Below, in pieces: positions 47,001 through 58,621 of a DNA stretch of 64,000 nt. How positions within the stretch are numbered: the stretch's first letter is position 1; every line of letters starts with the position of its first letter. The position numbers and the translations under genes were made by a program. Location: positions 111,803,087-111,867,086 of the forward strand of contig NC_080423.1 in the NCBI RefSeq assembly GCF_029873635.1, written 5' to 3'. Below the pieces are notes generated by a model. It searched no databases. It was given only the letters and a program-made list of their open reading frames with translations, and was not told where the DNA came from. The stretch comes from Malania oleifera (taxonomy: Eukaryota; Streptophyta; Magnoliopsida; Santalales; Ximeniaceae).

Positions 47001-47646
47001 TCACCTAGTATTCAAATCAAACTCCCCAACTTCTTGCCACTCATCTTGCATGCCTGTTTCTCCATTTTCAGTCTCCTCATCATTCAAGAAATCCTCAGAC
47101 AGCTCTTTCTCATCCCTCTGTGCATTGCTTCCCCATCCATTGATCATCTCATCCGGGTTAACTCCATGATCCTGCTGTGCCATGTTATGACCAATTTGAA
47201 CATCATTGCCTTGAGACCCAAGTGCACTCGCCCTTATAGGGGCTCGAGCCATCATCTCAGCATGAGCCTGTGACTCTGCTCGTGCTTGCTCTGCCTGAGC
47301 CATTGCAGCCATTCTCAACTTGGCCTCATGAGCTTCTCTACTGGCTTTTTCCCTTGATTCAATTTCAGCTCTCAGTTCCAGCATGGCTTTTTTCTCCTCT
47401 TGTAGGAGAGCCTGCTCAATCATCAACCTCTCCTCAGATCGGAATTCCCCTTGGGCTCGTTTGCGGGATATAATATTGAATGCTAGGGCTTGTTTCTCAA
47501 ATGTGGCAGTGAACTCCGCAACTTTGGCAGCAATATTGTGGTCCCATTGCTGGGAGCGAGATGGCATGTTGCCAGTAGTGTCTGAATCAAGGATTCTATC
47601 ATCTTCCTCAGCTTCATAGTCTGCTACAACATGGTAAGGCAGTAGC
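47001..47646 (-). CDS. GLTSCR1/BRIP-like protein, last exon
   Basis: Terminal exon of a host gene. Leftward from a good splice acceptor (TATTTTTGCAG, ending at 47647) the exon opens with one base of a split codon, then LLPYHVVADYEAEEDDRILD, then WDHNIAAKVAEFTATFEKQA. A long charged helix follows (ERLMIEQALLQEEKKAMLEL, predicted coiled coil), then an acidic tail ending EVGEFDLNTR and a stop at 47001-47003. LLPYHV is the end of the GLTSCR1 domain of SWI/SNF subunits (BICRA in animals, BRIP1/2 in plants), to which I assign it from memory. The 214-codon stretch has no stop or shift, unlike everything around it. Upstream exons are not found in the window: a very long intron or a cut-off gene. Confidence 0.7.
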
Positions 47647-48060
47647 CTGCAAAAATAATAGGAAGAACAAATGATATGAGTGAATAAATAATGGTTAAAG
47701 AATTATAAAATATTCCCAAGATGTTATATTAAGTATAAAAGAGAACTCCCAGTTCAAAAAATCATTTATTCTAATTGAACGGTATTTACAAGAGATGCAC
47801 TCAACCAACATGCCAAACTCCTATATCTAATCTAATCAATTTGTACACCTTCCACAAAAAGGCATTAAATGATAGAAAATGTTTAGTTTCCATTAGAATC
47901 CACTTTTCATTCTAATGACAAGCAGGAAAGGCTATTTATACCACAGTAAGACAAAATACTGGAAGGCTTAGAAACCTAGTTACTACTAGAAGCCATTTTT
48001 CATTCTAATGAGGACAGAATATTCTTATTGCTAGGGCAAACATCAAGCCAAACATATAAC
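47647..48060 (-). other. intron or flank upstream of the last exon
   Basis: AT-rich sequence with a polypyrimidine stretch and acceptor AG at its left end. No further exon is seen before the LINE at about 48060. Confidence 0.5.
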
Positions 48061-51000
48061 AATAAGAAGCCTAGAGTTCCATTATGTTGGGTTGGGTCAA
48101 TTGTATGAATCCTTTTTTGTCAATTCACGCAATTAAGGGCATTTTCTTCAACTAACTTAAAGAGATACTAAATTCTTCTTCACTACCCCATCCCAAGTTA
48201 CTTTAGGTCTTCCCCTCCTCTTATGATTCCATTTACAATGACTAGCTCGCCTACGTGTCCAAACCCTATCTTCTACAGATATTATGCCTAACTTCCTGCA
48301 AATGTCCATGCCTTAATTTATCATTTAGGTGGTGTTTGGTAATTGAGAAACAACTTCAGAAATTGGAATCAAAATAGTTGATTCTCATTCTTAACATTTG
48401 TTTTTCAGTAATCTCATTCCGATTCCCATTTTATGCATGAATGGGATTCCCCCTTTTGCCTACATTTCGTTTCTTGTCTCTTAATCTAGAATCAAATCCT
48501 CATTCATGTAAACACATTATTTATTATAATATGATAATTTATATCAATATAATATAATACATTACATAAATTTAAAAAATAATATTAATATTATGATATC
48601 TTTATTAATATTTAAAATATTATATATATTTTAATATAAATATTAAATCATCATTGTTAATATTTTTACCGTATATAATAACATTATAACATATAAAAAT
48701 TCATAGAACAGCATTAAATGCTAAATATTATGATATAGTTGCAATATGATTATTGATTTATTATATTCTTATTTATAATCTTAAAAATAAAATAAAATAA
48801 AAATTAATAAAGATATCATAATATTAATACTATTTTTAAATTTATGTAATATATTATATTATTTTACTATAAATTAATATATAATAATAAAGTTTAATAA
48901 TGACTATTACAGAAAAAAAAAATATAATACTATTTTATATTAAATATAAGCAAGCAAATATATATTATAATGTAATATTATATATAATATAATAAAATAT
49001 ATACTACATAAATATAAAAAAATAATACTAATATAATACTATATATAATATTACATAAAGATAAAAAATAATATTAACATTAAGACAACACTAAATATAA
49101 ATATATAAAAATATTTTTAATATAAAACATTTTAATCATTATTATTCATAGTTATATTATATATAATAATACTATAACACATAAAAAGTAATAGAATAGT
49201 ATTAAATTATAGAATACTGTGATATAATTCTGGTCTGATTATTTATTATATTATTATGTATAACCTAAAAAATAAAATAAAATATTAATTAATAATATCA
49301 TTTGATAAAAATATACAATAGTAAATTTTAATAATGATCTAATATACAAATAAAGAATAAAATACTATAGTGTAATAAAATATAATGCTATGATGGTGGT
49401 TTTATTTTATTATTATTTTATATTAAATGATAAATTATGTTATAGTGTTTAATATATGAGATTTTTATTACATTTAATAAATTACATATTAAAATATAAT
49501 CTTTAAAAAATATAATATTAATAATATAGTTAAATAATAATAATAATAAATATAATATGCAAAGTATAATTGAGTACATGATTATCAAAATGATTATATT
49601 GTAAAAAAATATTTATTATGTAGCTAAATAAAATAATATTATTAAATAATTATATAATTATAAAATTATTATTCCATATTTAATTAATTGAATAAATTTT
49701 TTATACTATAATGACATAATTGATATACTAGACTCATTTATAATTCCTATGTCTATATATACCAAACACAATCGATTCATTCCGTGCCGAACCAAACATA
49801 AGAGAGGAATTTGACAATCCATTTCTGATTCAAACCAAACACTACTTTACTGTTGATGATTTCTTGATCATCAAGTTTAATCTTGTCTTTATTATTCCTC
49901 CTTATATGGCTGAAATTACATTCCATATACTATCTTATTTCTCTACCTAGCCTAAAACCTCTAGACTTTAAAATTGTTCTCCAAAATTTTAACTTAGATT
50001 CTAACCCACTGTAACTTTTATCAATCAAAACAATATCATCTACAAACATCATACACCATAGGATCTCGTTTTGGGTATTCCTAGCAATTTATCAATTGCT
50101 AAAGCAAAAATATAGCGGCTTAAAGTAGAACCTTGATGTACACCTATTGAGATCGGAAAATTTTCTAGACTCTTGTATAGTTCTAACGCTAGTTGTTACT
50201 CTATCATACATATCTTTAATCACATATGTATGTCTACTACATACTCCCTTCTCTTCTAAAACCCACAATAAAACTTCCTTAGGTACTTTATCATAAGCTT
50301 TCTCTAAGTCAATAAAAATTGTATGCAAGTCTCTCTTCTCTTTTTTGAACTTATCATTTAATCTTCTTTGTAGGTAAATAGTTTCAGTTGTCAATCTACC
50401 ATACATTTAGCCAAAAATTGATTCATTGAGACGCTCGTTTCTATTCTTATTTGTTGTTCAGTAACTCTTTCTCACAATTTCATTGTATGACTCATATAAG
50501 TTTAATTCCGTGACAGATATTACAATTTTGAATATCACCTCTGCTTTTGTAAATACGTATTAAAGTACTTATACTCCATTTTATCCCCATATCCATGGCT
50601 TCTATATACCCTCTCATAACATATACTATCCTTATCAATGTATCCATTCAAATAAGCTCATATGGATGTTTTTTTAAACCCTAGTATCCCTTGTACGATA
50701 TTATCCATATCTTCCCAAAATTGTCTTTGAAGGTTTTCTGTTAATCCTAGTTGGGGAGCATACGTATTAATGACATTCATTATTTTTTGGCCTATAGTTA
50801 CCTTGATTTTTATGATCGTATCCCCTATTCTTCTAATATCTATCACATTATCTTTAACGTCTTTGTCTACAATGATTCCCACCCCATTTTTATGTGTTTT
50901 TTTTTTTTTCAATGTACCAAAGTTTAAATCTTGATTTTTTTATTTCTCTAGCTTTCTTTTAATCATTGTATAAATTAGCTCCAAGTTTTTTCCTATTAAG

Positions 51001-51140
51001 TGTCCCTATGTTCCACGTTGCTAATCTAACCTTAGTTTCTTAAACTATATTCTTGACCACACACCCCCCCCCCAGGGTTTATAATGGCCTGACCTAGCCC
51101 ACACTTGTCCATTTTTCGCTACACTTACGTGGTATAAGTG
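48060..51140 (-). mobile_element. RTE-type LINE, broken
   Basis: Leftward non-LTR element. Endonuclease: ATWNIGTL near 51010-51035, then VDKDVKDNVIDIRRIGD and INTYAPQLGLTE at 50658-50912. RT: a stretch at 50092-50406 with TIFIDLEKAYDKVPKEVLLW, catalytic FVDDIV at 50028-50046, then SKLKFWRTILKSRGFRLGRE near 49950. 3' end: GRPKVTWDGVVKK near 48190-48230. This is the plant RTE order. The region between RT and 3' end is interrupted by an AT-rich element (48329-49845), with loss of some LINE sequence. Its place right of the GLTSCR1-like exon suggests an intron insertion. Confidence 0.87.
48329..49845. mobile_element. AT-rich inverted-repeat element in the RTE LINE
   Basis: 1517 bp of extreme A+T content, bounded by GTGGTGTTTGGT (48329-48340) and ACCAAACACTAC (49834-49845), a 12-bp terminal inverted repeat with one mismatch. 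Inside, GATTCCGATTCCCATTTT-like edges face similar text at the right end. No ORF. No clear target duplication; the LINE lacks sequence here, so a flank may have been deleted. Likely a non-autonomous DNA transposon. Confidence 0.6.
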
Positions 51141-53827
51141 AAACACAACACTCATAGGAAACAGCTAAGTGAACATTGGATAAGGATTCATATCTAATAG
51201 ATACAAATTTTATGTTAGCTTTCATCTGCCTAATGCAACCCTCCTTTATCCGGGCTTGGGATCGGCTGAGTGTAAAGGTAATAAGGCATTTAGTGTACAT
51301 GGGCAGATTATAAGCATCTACCAAAAGAAGAATGATACAATTTAGCAAATAATTGCATAGTCTTGAAGTTTTTTTTTTTTTTTTTTAGATGTTTGATAAA
51401 TTTTCCTGTCGGATTAGAAAAATATGCCTTCATTATTGCCCATTGTTTGGAAATGGGAACACTAGACATGATTCAATGGCTATGCAAATTAGACCAATAA
51501 ACATTATTTTCCTATAAAAGAAATGCCTAATTTATCCTAAAATTATAGTCCTTGTAATTAGAGATGATAAGTGTTCAAGTTGTATTGGATTTCAACCTAA
51601 ACAATGCATGTCATCAATTGAAAATCAATAAGTGATTGATGCGCTATTATAATATTTAAATAGTGAACCCATGAAAACCCAAATCCTAAATCTAAGTAAT
51701 CTACTCTTCTCTAACCTATGTCAACTATAAAAATATCTATCACACACCCTATATCCAGTAGTGTGCTCCACACACACATCAAACAGAATAGGGCAATTGA
51801 AAGATCTCACCAGCCATTCAGTGGTGATGAATTGTGGTTACCTGCATCAGAGCTTTCGAAGATCTCAACGAAAAGGATTTGAGCTTTTGGACCCTATGCT
51901 AGATCTTGAAGGAGCAAATCTAAGGGAGAGCATGGCCCCATCATCCCATCAAAAAGAGATGAGCAGCCTAGGTAGACAACGAACCAGTGTCTTGTTACGA
52001 AGCTTGTCATAATAGATCTAAATTTCCAACTATCTAGGCTCGTCGATGGAAGATCTGGGCTTGACATGGATTGCAGATGATCTGACTAACACACTTATTC
52101 GACAAGGACTTATTCAACAACGGTCAAAGTTTTCGTTGAGAAAGACTTGAGACAAGAGACTTGATGTGAACCAGAATAAAAAGGCTATTATCTTTCAATC
52201 CAGGCCCACCCATACAAGGTTTCTTAACAATCCACTTCCAATTCTATTTGATAGTAGGCCCAAAAGAGAGTTTCTAGAGTCTAGGCCCATTAGCCTTGGT
52301 CCCATCATGGTGAGACCCAACCACTATAGAATTAAGGTGTTCAAAATTTAAATAAAAATCGAATCTTCCACAACTAGAAAAATCCCTCCTCTTTCCTTGA
52401 ATATTTTGAAGCAACTGGAAACCTCCCTACTTCATTGCGAAGAAAATCTTAACAATTATGGAGTTTCACTTCACCGAGAAGAGATGATTCCTTTGCTAGA
52501 AATTACAAAGAACATTGCATAGGATCCTAGTGGATATTTCTTACTCCGACACTCCCTGCACTAGAATAGGATCCTAAATAGGCTTATTATATTATTTTTG
52601 TTGCACTTTGAAAAAGTGGAGCATTTGTGATCAAAGGAATAAAATTGTTTTTCAGGATGGAATATTTGACCCCTATTCTTAGTAATTCCCCTTGGAAAAT
52701 CCAGAATACATCAATTGGTTTGTTATAAAGTGCTTGTGGGGATTCATTTCTTTCTCCTCCTTCATTGGGTGTTCATAATCATATGAAGAGGGAGGTTACC
52801 TTTGTGAGCTCACAGGTTGAATCTAAGTTCCATTTGTAACCCTTGTTTGATTCAATCTCAACCCTACCCACATTCATTCAAAGTCGGACACATTAAACAC
52901 AGCTATAGGATAACATTCCCAAATGAGAACTAAAGGCAAAGAACCCTCCTCCATTTTCTAATTGGTTTTTTGTATTCTTTAAATGACACCAACCTCTACT
53001 CCTTTAGGAGTGCTTCTAGGTATCTTCATCCTCTAGAACTTCTTGCCCAATCAAACATCATCTCCCACACATAAAAGCCATGAACAGGCCTCTCAATTTA
53101 TGAGCTTAAAAACTCATCCTCATCAACTAAACATTCTCTGTCCACCATAGATCTAGTAAAAGATCATTTTCTTTCTCACTTTTAACTCTCCATTTCATCT
53201 AAAAGCTCCTTTGAAAACCTCCTAATATGTAGATGTTTTCTCCAAGCCCTTGGTTTTTTCCAAAGCAGATTATATTGAAGTCATAGCCTGCTGAACTGGA
53301 ATGGCATTTTGTATGCCATGTAAATTAGAATGTTCCATTGTATCATAAACATCTGCAATTTACTTGAAAATTGGCAACACCCCTGTTCCCCCTCCTTTAT
53401 TTTTTTGAAACTCTAAAAACAGTCCCTTCTCAATTCCCAAATTTACTTCGGGCAAGAGAAAGAATCAGCATCTTCCATCCCAATCTCAATATTACCCAAC
53501 CCACCTTGAGCAAAAATGACATGCCGTCAATACTTAAATTGCTCAACCCACCATTTGTAGGAAGACCGGACCCATCTGCATCTTTAAACCCTAGCTGAAA
53601 ATTTCCCTTCAAGCCCATACTATTATTATTCAAATCAGACCCATCCTGCCTTCTCTAGGCCCATAAATTAAGAATATTCTTCTCGGGCAAGCCAAACTCC
53701 CTCCATTCATGTTTTGCAGCTCAAGACTTATTTCCATTCCACTTGGACCCAAAATATAAAGGCCCAAATATTCTCAAACTTAAATCCCAAATATCCTCCC
53801 TTATCAAGGATCTATCCTTTAAAGTCC
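51141..53827. other. no gene recognised; weak LINE-like remnants
   Basis: Short frames only. 51141-51350 is probably the 5' untranslated part of the RTE LINE. A T run lies at 51370-51387. 51760-52020 holds an 83-codon plus-strand frame with no family match. From about 52440 to 53800 minus-strand fragments such as ENGGGFFAFSSHLG look vaguely like L1 ORF1, but I cannot assign them. Confidence 0.35.
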
Positions 53828-54365
53828 TAACAACAACAAACCAAGCCTCAAGTCCTAGCATGTGGGGTCAGCTACATGAATCCTTTTCTACCAATTGACG
53901 CAATCATGAACAATTTCCTCCTACAAATTCAGATTATTAAATGCTTCATCACTATCTCATTCCAAGTTATTTTAGGTCTACCTCTACCCCTTCTACCGCC
54001 CCTCATAATACGTAGCTCACTCTTCCACATTGGCGCACTATTTGACCCACATTGCAGGTGCCCAAACCATCTAAGTCATCCCCCCTTATTTTCTACAAGA
54101 GCTACACCTAACTCATCACAAATACGTTCATTCCTTAATTTATTTTTTAACATTATACCATTCATCCATCTTTGCATTCTCATCTCAGCAACTTTAGCTT
54201 TTTGGATACGTTTCTTAGCCACCCAACATTCTTATCCATATAAGCATCGTTGGTCTTACAACCATCCTTTAAATTCTCCCCTACAATCTCGTCATTCCAA
54301 TGCAACCACCATATTTGATACAGCCCTCATTGGAAGTCCTAATATTCTTCATTGGAACTGAGACA
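53828..54365 (-). mobile_element. RTE-type LINE 3' fragment
   Basis: Leftward fragment with LRWFGHLQCGSNSAPMWKSE and GRGRPKITWNEIVMKHLI near 53960-54080. It ends in the typical 3' text whose plus-strand form is AACAACAACAAACCAAGCCTCAAGTCC...GTGGGGTCAGCTACATGAAT at 53828-53885. 5'-truncated, as most LINE copies are. The 161-codon plus-strand frame over this stretch is a shadow. Confidence 0.82.
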
Positions 54366-55169
54366 GCGTGTTGATGTAAGATAAACACTGAAAAAACAAC
54401 CTTGATTTCTCACTGTTTCCAATTTTCCTTGAACCACAATCCCTACAAGAAAAATTTTAGCACTTGATTTCTTCTCAACTTCTCTTCCCCACATATTGAG
54501 ATATCTGCCACAACTTTCCCAAAGCTCCTCCAACCTACCGCTTCACGTCCTTATGGTATTCCAATAGAGTTAATGGCACCTTTTCCCTTCAATTTTTCGA
54601 AGCACAAAAAACACTAGCTAGTTTTTTACAACAATTTCAGACAAACACCTCCTTCAATTCTTAAGAAGGTTACCCCTAAGCCCTTGTCTAATTGACAATG
54701 TCCAAAACAAAACTCATCTATTTGTTTATCAGCCATTAAGTTCCTGACCATCTAGAATCAAGCACAAAGTATGTCTCCCAACGAACTCCATTAGATAAAC
54801 AAACCATCATTCAAAGAATCCAAATTGAAAACCTTTCTTTTAGCTTCAAAACAATTGTTAAGACCCATATCAAGACCAAGTAACTAGGTTCAAACTCTGT
54901 TGCCTCACTTTTAGCCTAAAGCAACACAAACTTTCCTCACCCTCAACTAACTCATTGGGCACATTACATTGCCAACCTATCCTCATTTCGACGAACTCTC
55001 TATTGTTGCAGAACTCTACTATATCTCTCCCTCTCTGCAACCTTTAGCTTCAAACCTAAAGAAAGACTGCCACGATGTTTTGTCACCATTTGTTAGAACA
55101 AAGAGAGTTGAATATGGGAAATATTATCTGATGAGACACTAGCCAATCCCTCATATAAAACTATAAAAG
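54366..55169 (-). other. decayed sequence, possible L1 ORF1 trace
   Basis: Minus-strand fragments such as GWRSFGKVVADISICGEEKL near 54480-54540 recall the region near the DUF4283 domain of plant L1 ORF1. Weak; no other gene seen. Confidence 0.3.
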
Positions 55170-56108
55170 CTTCAACACAATCTTTTTTAGGCCCGAAAGT
55201 AACAAAAATGGAATTAATGCTCCTACCTGCAAGGCCACCAGTCCATTATGGAAAAATTTAACAAATGATTCTAGGAAGATCTCCCTTCAAATTCCCAACC
55301 ATTCTAAAAAAAATAAAAAAAAAAGCCATTGTAAACCCATGTGACTCAAGCCTTCTCTTTATCCATTTCAAACACAACACCTCTAGTTGCTACCTTCTCA
55401 AAAGACTCTAGCGTTTTTCTATGGAAATAAAGCACTAGTCCAATCCCTTAATCATAGCCTACCTTCATCCTCCTCAAAGAACAGGCTCCTATAAATATCA
55501 GTTATCATACTTGTAGTACACTCAAGGTCCTAGTTAACACACCATTATCATCCACCAACTCCTTTACAAAATTCCTCCTTCCGCCACTTGCCACCCAATG
55601 GAAGACCCCCATATTATAATTTCCCTCCTTAACCAAATTCATTCAAGACTTTTTCCACCAACTAACCATTTTTTTCTCAAAAGCTGCTCAAACTCATTAG
55701 AAAATTGAACCCTTGTATAGCTAATTCTTTTGAGAAAGGTCTCTCCTCCGTCACCAACCTATAATACCATCAAATATCTTTCTTCACAGAACAAGCATCA
55801 CTAAAAACCTCTAGATTCCAAATTTTGAATTTATTCTTTCATAAACTTTAGCTTCCTTATGAAATTGAAACTCTCTCAAATCCTAACCTTCCAAAAGACA
55901 TCCACCGCACCACTCAATCACCAGAAGTCACGATGTGTCAATAACATATTTCCAAAATGAAACAGGGTAGGTCACCACTTCATACAATTAGATTTGAGCA
56001 CTAGTGGGCAATAGTCAGAAATCATTGTAAGAAGCTCTTCTTAAGATAGGTCAGTTAAGGCGTCTCCCCAAACAGAAGTTAAAAATCAGTCAATCCTAGT
56101 AGCTATTG
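55170..56108 (-). mobile_element. L1-type LINE fragment, leftward
   Basis: The endonuclease end reads ATRID-FLTS, then MISDYCPLVLKSN near 56000-56060 (family: SDHCPI). Linker: FNFIRKLKFMKE. The RT start is VKEGNYNMGVFHWVASGGRR near 55575-55640, GVVFEMDKEKA near 55400, GFTMAFF near 55345 and SINSIFVTFGPKKDC near 55190-55235. Many stops and shifts. Its right edge meets the truncated copia C2 mid-gene at about 56108. Confidence 0.78.
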
Positions 56109-57480
56109 AATAGCATTTATAACCCTTTTGGTTTGGAGAGTACCCGAGAAAAATGCACTTAAGGGCTCTAGGGTCAAGTTTACCCCAGTGTTGACTATGA
56201 ACATGAACAAAAGCCGAGCACCCGAATACTTTGAAGGGAATAGTGGAGATGAGTCAAGTATTGGGTAAGGATTGAAGTAGAGTTTAATAGGGAGTTTGGA
56301 ATTTGAGAACGCGAGAGGGCATCCTGTTTATGAGGTAGGCTGTAGTGAAAATGGCTTCACCCCAAAAGTGCTTCGGTACATGTGTAGAGAACATAAGGGA
56401 GCGGGGCGACATCTAGTAGGTGCCGATTTTTTCTTTCGGCAATTCCATTTTGCTGAGGAGTGTCAACACAGGAACTTTGGTGTATTATACCTTGACTCAA
56501 GAGATAATCATCAAGAATGGATTTGAAATATTCTTTTGGCATTATCAGTTTTCACAATCGGTATTTTTGTTTGGAATGATGTTTAGATCATGGTATTAAA
56601 ATTTTTGAAAATCTGACCTACCTCTGACTTTTTTTTCAAGAGGAATATCCAGGTAAGTCTATTGTGATCTTCTATAAAAGATATAAACCAACGAGATCCA
56701 GTAATATTCTTAATCCTAGATTGCCCCCACACATCACTATGAATCATTGAAAAGGGATGGGATGCTTTGTAGGGTCGGTTGGGATAAGAGTTGCGAACAT
56801 GTCTTGAAAATGGACACATCACACACTGAAAATCATTTGGATTTTTATTACTGAATAATGAAGGAAAGAGTTTCTCGAGATACAAGGAAAGAGCTTCTCG
56901 AGATACATGAAATTTGGATGTCCTAACCTATAGTGCCACAACATAATTGCACTATCATTATTAGAACAAATGACAAAAAAAAAAATAACTTTGACTTCTA
57001 GACACTAAACAATCAGATTTGTGAGTTGTTCCTTGAGGAGGATCATTAACTTCGAGAAGATAGAGGCCCGAACACATCTTAGCACTGCCAATCGTCTTCC
57101 CCAAATCCAAGAGCTGAAATTCACACATATTTGGGAAAAATTTAGTAACACAATTGAGATCCCGAGTGAGTTTACTAATAGACAGTAAATTGCAATCCAA
57201 ATTTGGCACTAATAGAATTGAGTTGAGTGTTAGGTTCTCTGAAATTTTAACAGAACTTGTACCAGCCACCTTTGAGAGCGAACCATTTGCTATCCTAACT
57301 GTTAAATTATCATAACAGGGACTATAAGTACAAAAAAAATTATATCTCCGGTCATATGGTCCAATACTCGTGAGTCTATAATCCATGGACCTAGATTCTC
57401 CTTTTTAACATTGAGAGCACTTAAAAAATTACCTATGTGCCAAAGAACTAGTACCAACCACAGTAGTAAGGGCTGCTGAA
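56109..57480 (-). pseudogene. C2 protease and integrase
   Basis: Protease active site near 57350-57390: WIIDSRVLDHMTG, with D-S-G changed to D-S-R. A following stretch 56961-57386 holds LDCNLLSISKLTRDLNCV and the pre-integrase GLYLLEV. Integrase at 56583-56885: CVMCPFSRHVRNSY, HSDVWG and FIEDHNRLTWIFLLKKKSE, and at 56357-56542 [20 protein letters not shown] with the catalytic Glu. Stops and shifts separate the parts. Same domain order as C1, but in the other strand and from a different lineage. Confidence 0.85.
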
Positions 57481-58580
57481 GATTGGCTCAACATTTTCTG
57501 CAATAATTCTAGTTGCTCCTTGCTGAAGAGACTGGGCTCGGGTGGTGTTGGTTTTTCATCTACTGAGACGAAATTTCCTCGTCCTTCTCTATCGTTGGCA
57601 AAGCAGGAAGGTTTCCAATCTGTGGGTTTATCGTGGATTTTCCAGCAAGTGTCCTTGGTGTGATCAAGACGTCAACAATGGTCACACCACAACCTCCCTT
57701 TTTCAGTCTACTGTCACTACTATTATATGGATTTCCTCGAACCGCAAAGGCTGAACTCTCCAGGTTTGTTGCAGAATCTTGAGGGCCCGTCATTATCTTC
57801 TTTCGACTCTCCTTTCGGTGAACTTCTGAAAACACTTCTCCAATGTTTGGCAGTGGTTTGGATCCTAGGATTCTTCCTCGTACTTCATCAAGATTTTTAT
57901 TTAATCCAATCATAAATTTGTATATTCTTTTCTTCACAACAATTTGTTTATACTTGATTCCATCTTCGGGTTAGCTCCAATAATGCTCCTCGAATAAGTC
58001 CAGTTGTTGCCAGTAGCGGTTAAGGGTGTTGAAGTATTTGGCCACTATCAAAGCTTCTTGGCGTAAGTCATGGAGAACACTTTCCACCTCGAATAATTCA
58101 GATGTATTCTCATTGTTAGAATACGTTTCCTTGGTAGCTACCCAAATCTCATTTGCTGTTGTGTAGAGAAGAAAATTTTCTCCAATGTCATTTGTCATGG
58201 AATTAATGAGCCATGACATGACCATGTTATTTTCCGATTTCCATGTTTTGAACTTCGCATCATCCTTGCTTGGTTGGGCTACAACTCCTAAGAGATAATC
58301 ATCCTTTCCCTTTCCGCATATAAACGTCAACACGGAATGGGACCATTGGAGATAGTTATTCCCATTAAGTTTGTGCCCTGTAATGGGCATGAGGCTGCTA
58401 TCTGAACTACTGTTGTTGCCTGAGACCATAGCTTCCTGATTGGTGGTGACGTCTGAAACTGAAGAGGTGGAGTCGCGTCGCCTGACAACCATATCGTTGG
58501 TCATATAGGAAGATTTGGGTTCAGAGGATGCTGTAATACCATGATGAAATGTGGAAAAGAAAACTAAATATTCCACTAAC
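57481..58580 (-). pseudogene. C2 gag
   Basis: Open stretch 57971-58576: ITGHKLNGNNYLQWSHSVL, WSENN-like WKSENNMVMSWLINSM and LFEVESVLHDLRQEALIVAKYF, then YWQQLDLFEEHYW. A second stretch, 57560-57937, has KKRIYKFMIGLNKNLDEVRG. In another frame near 57640-57690 it has a zinc knuckle, CDHC, a stop, then RLDHTKDTC, fitting C-x2-C-x4-H-x4-C with one stop. Retrofit/RE1-like capsid gene. No primer site or LTR follows on the right. Confidence 0.85.
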
Positions 58581-58621
58581 TTATGAAAAAGATTACATTC
58601 CCTTTAAAAAGATGATAATTC

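Larger units (their letters stand above)
56109..58580 (-). mobile_element. truncated Ty1/copia element C2
   Basis: Leftward gag-protease-integrase with no LTR and no RT. The left end stops in the integrase C-terminal block (IFLGYSPNQKGYKCYS-like, 56110-56200) where L1 sequence begins; the right end stops just before or at the gag start near 58580, where another L1 begins. The missing ends suggest deletion or capture in a rearrangement rather than a clean insertion. Confidence 0.82.

Noticed and set aside
51761..52012. 83-codon plus-strand frame
   Set aside because: No family match, no splice or promoter context; length is within chance.
53876..54361. 161-codon plus-strand frame
   Set aside because: It is the shadow of an RTE LINE 3' fragment on the minus strand.
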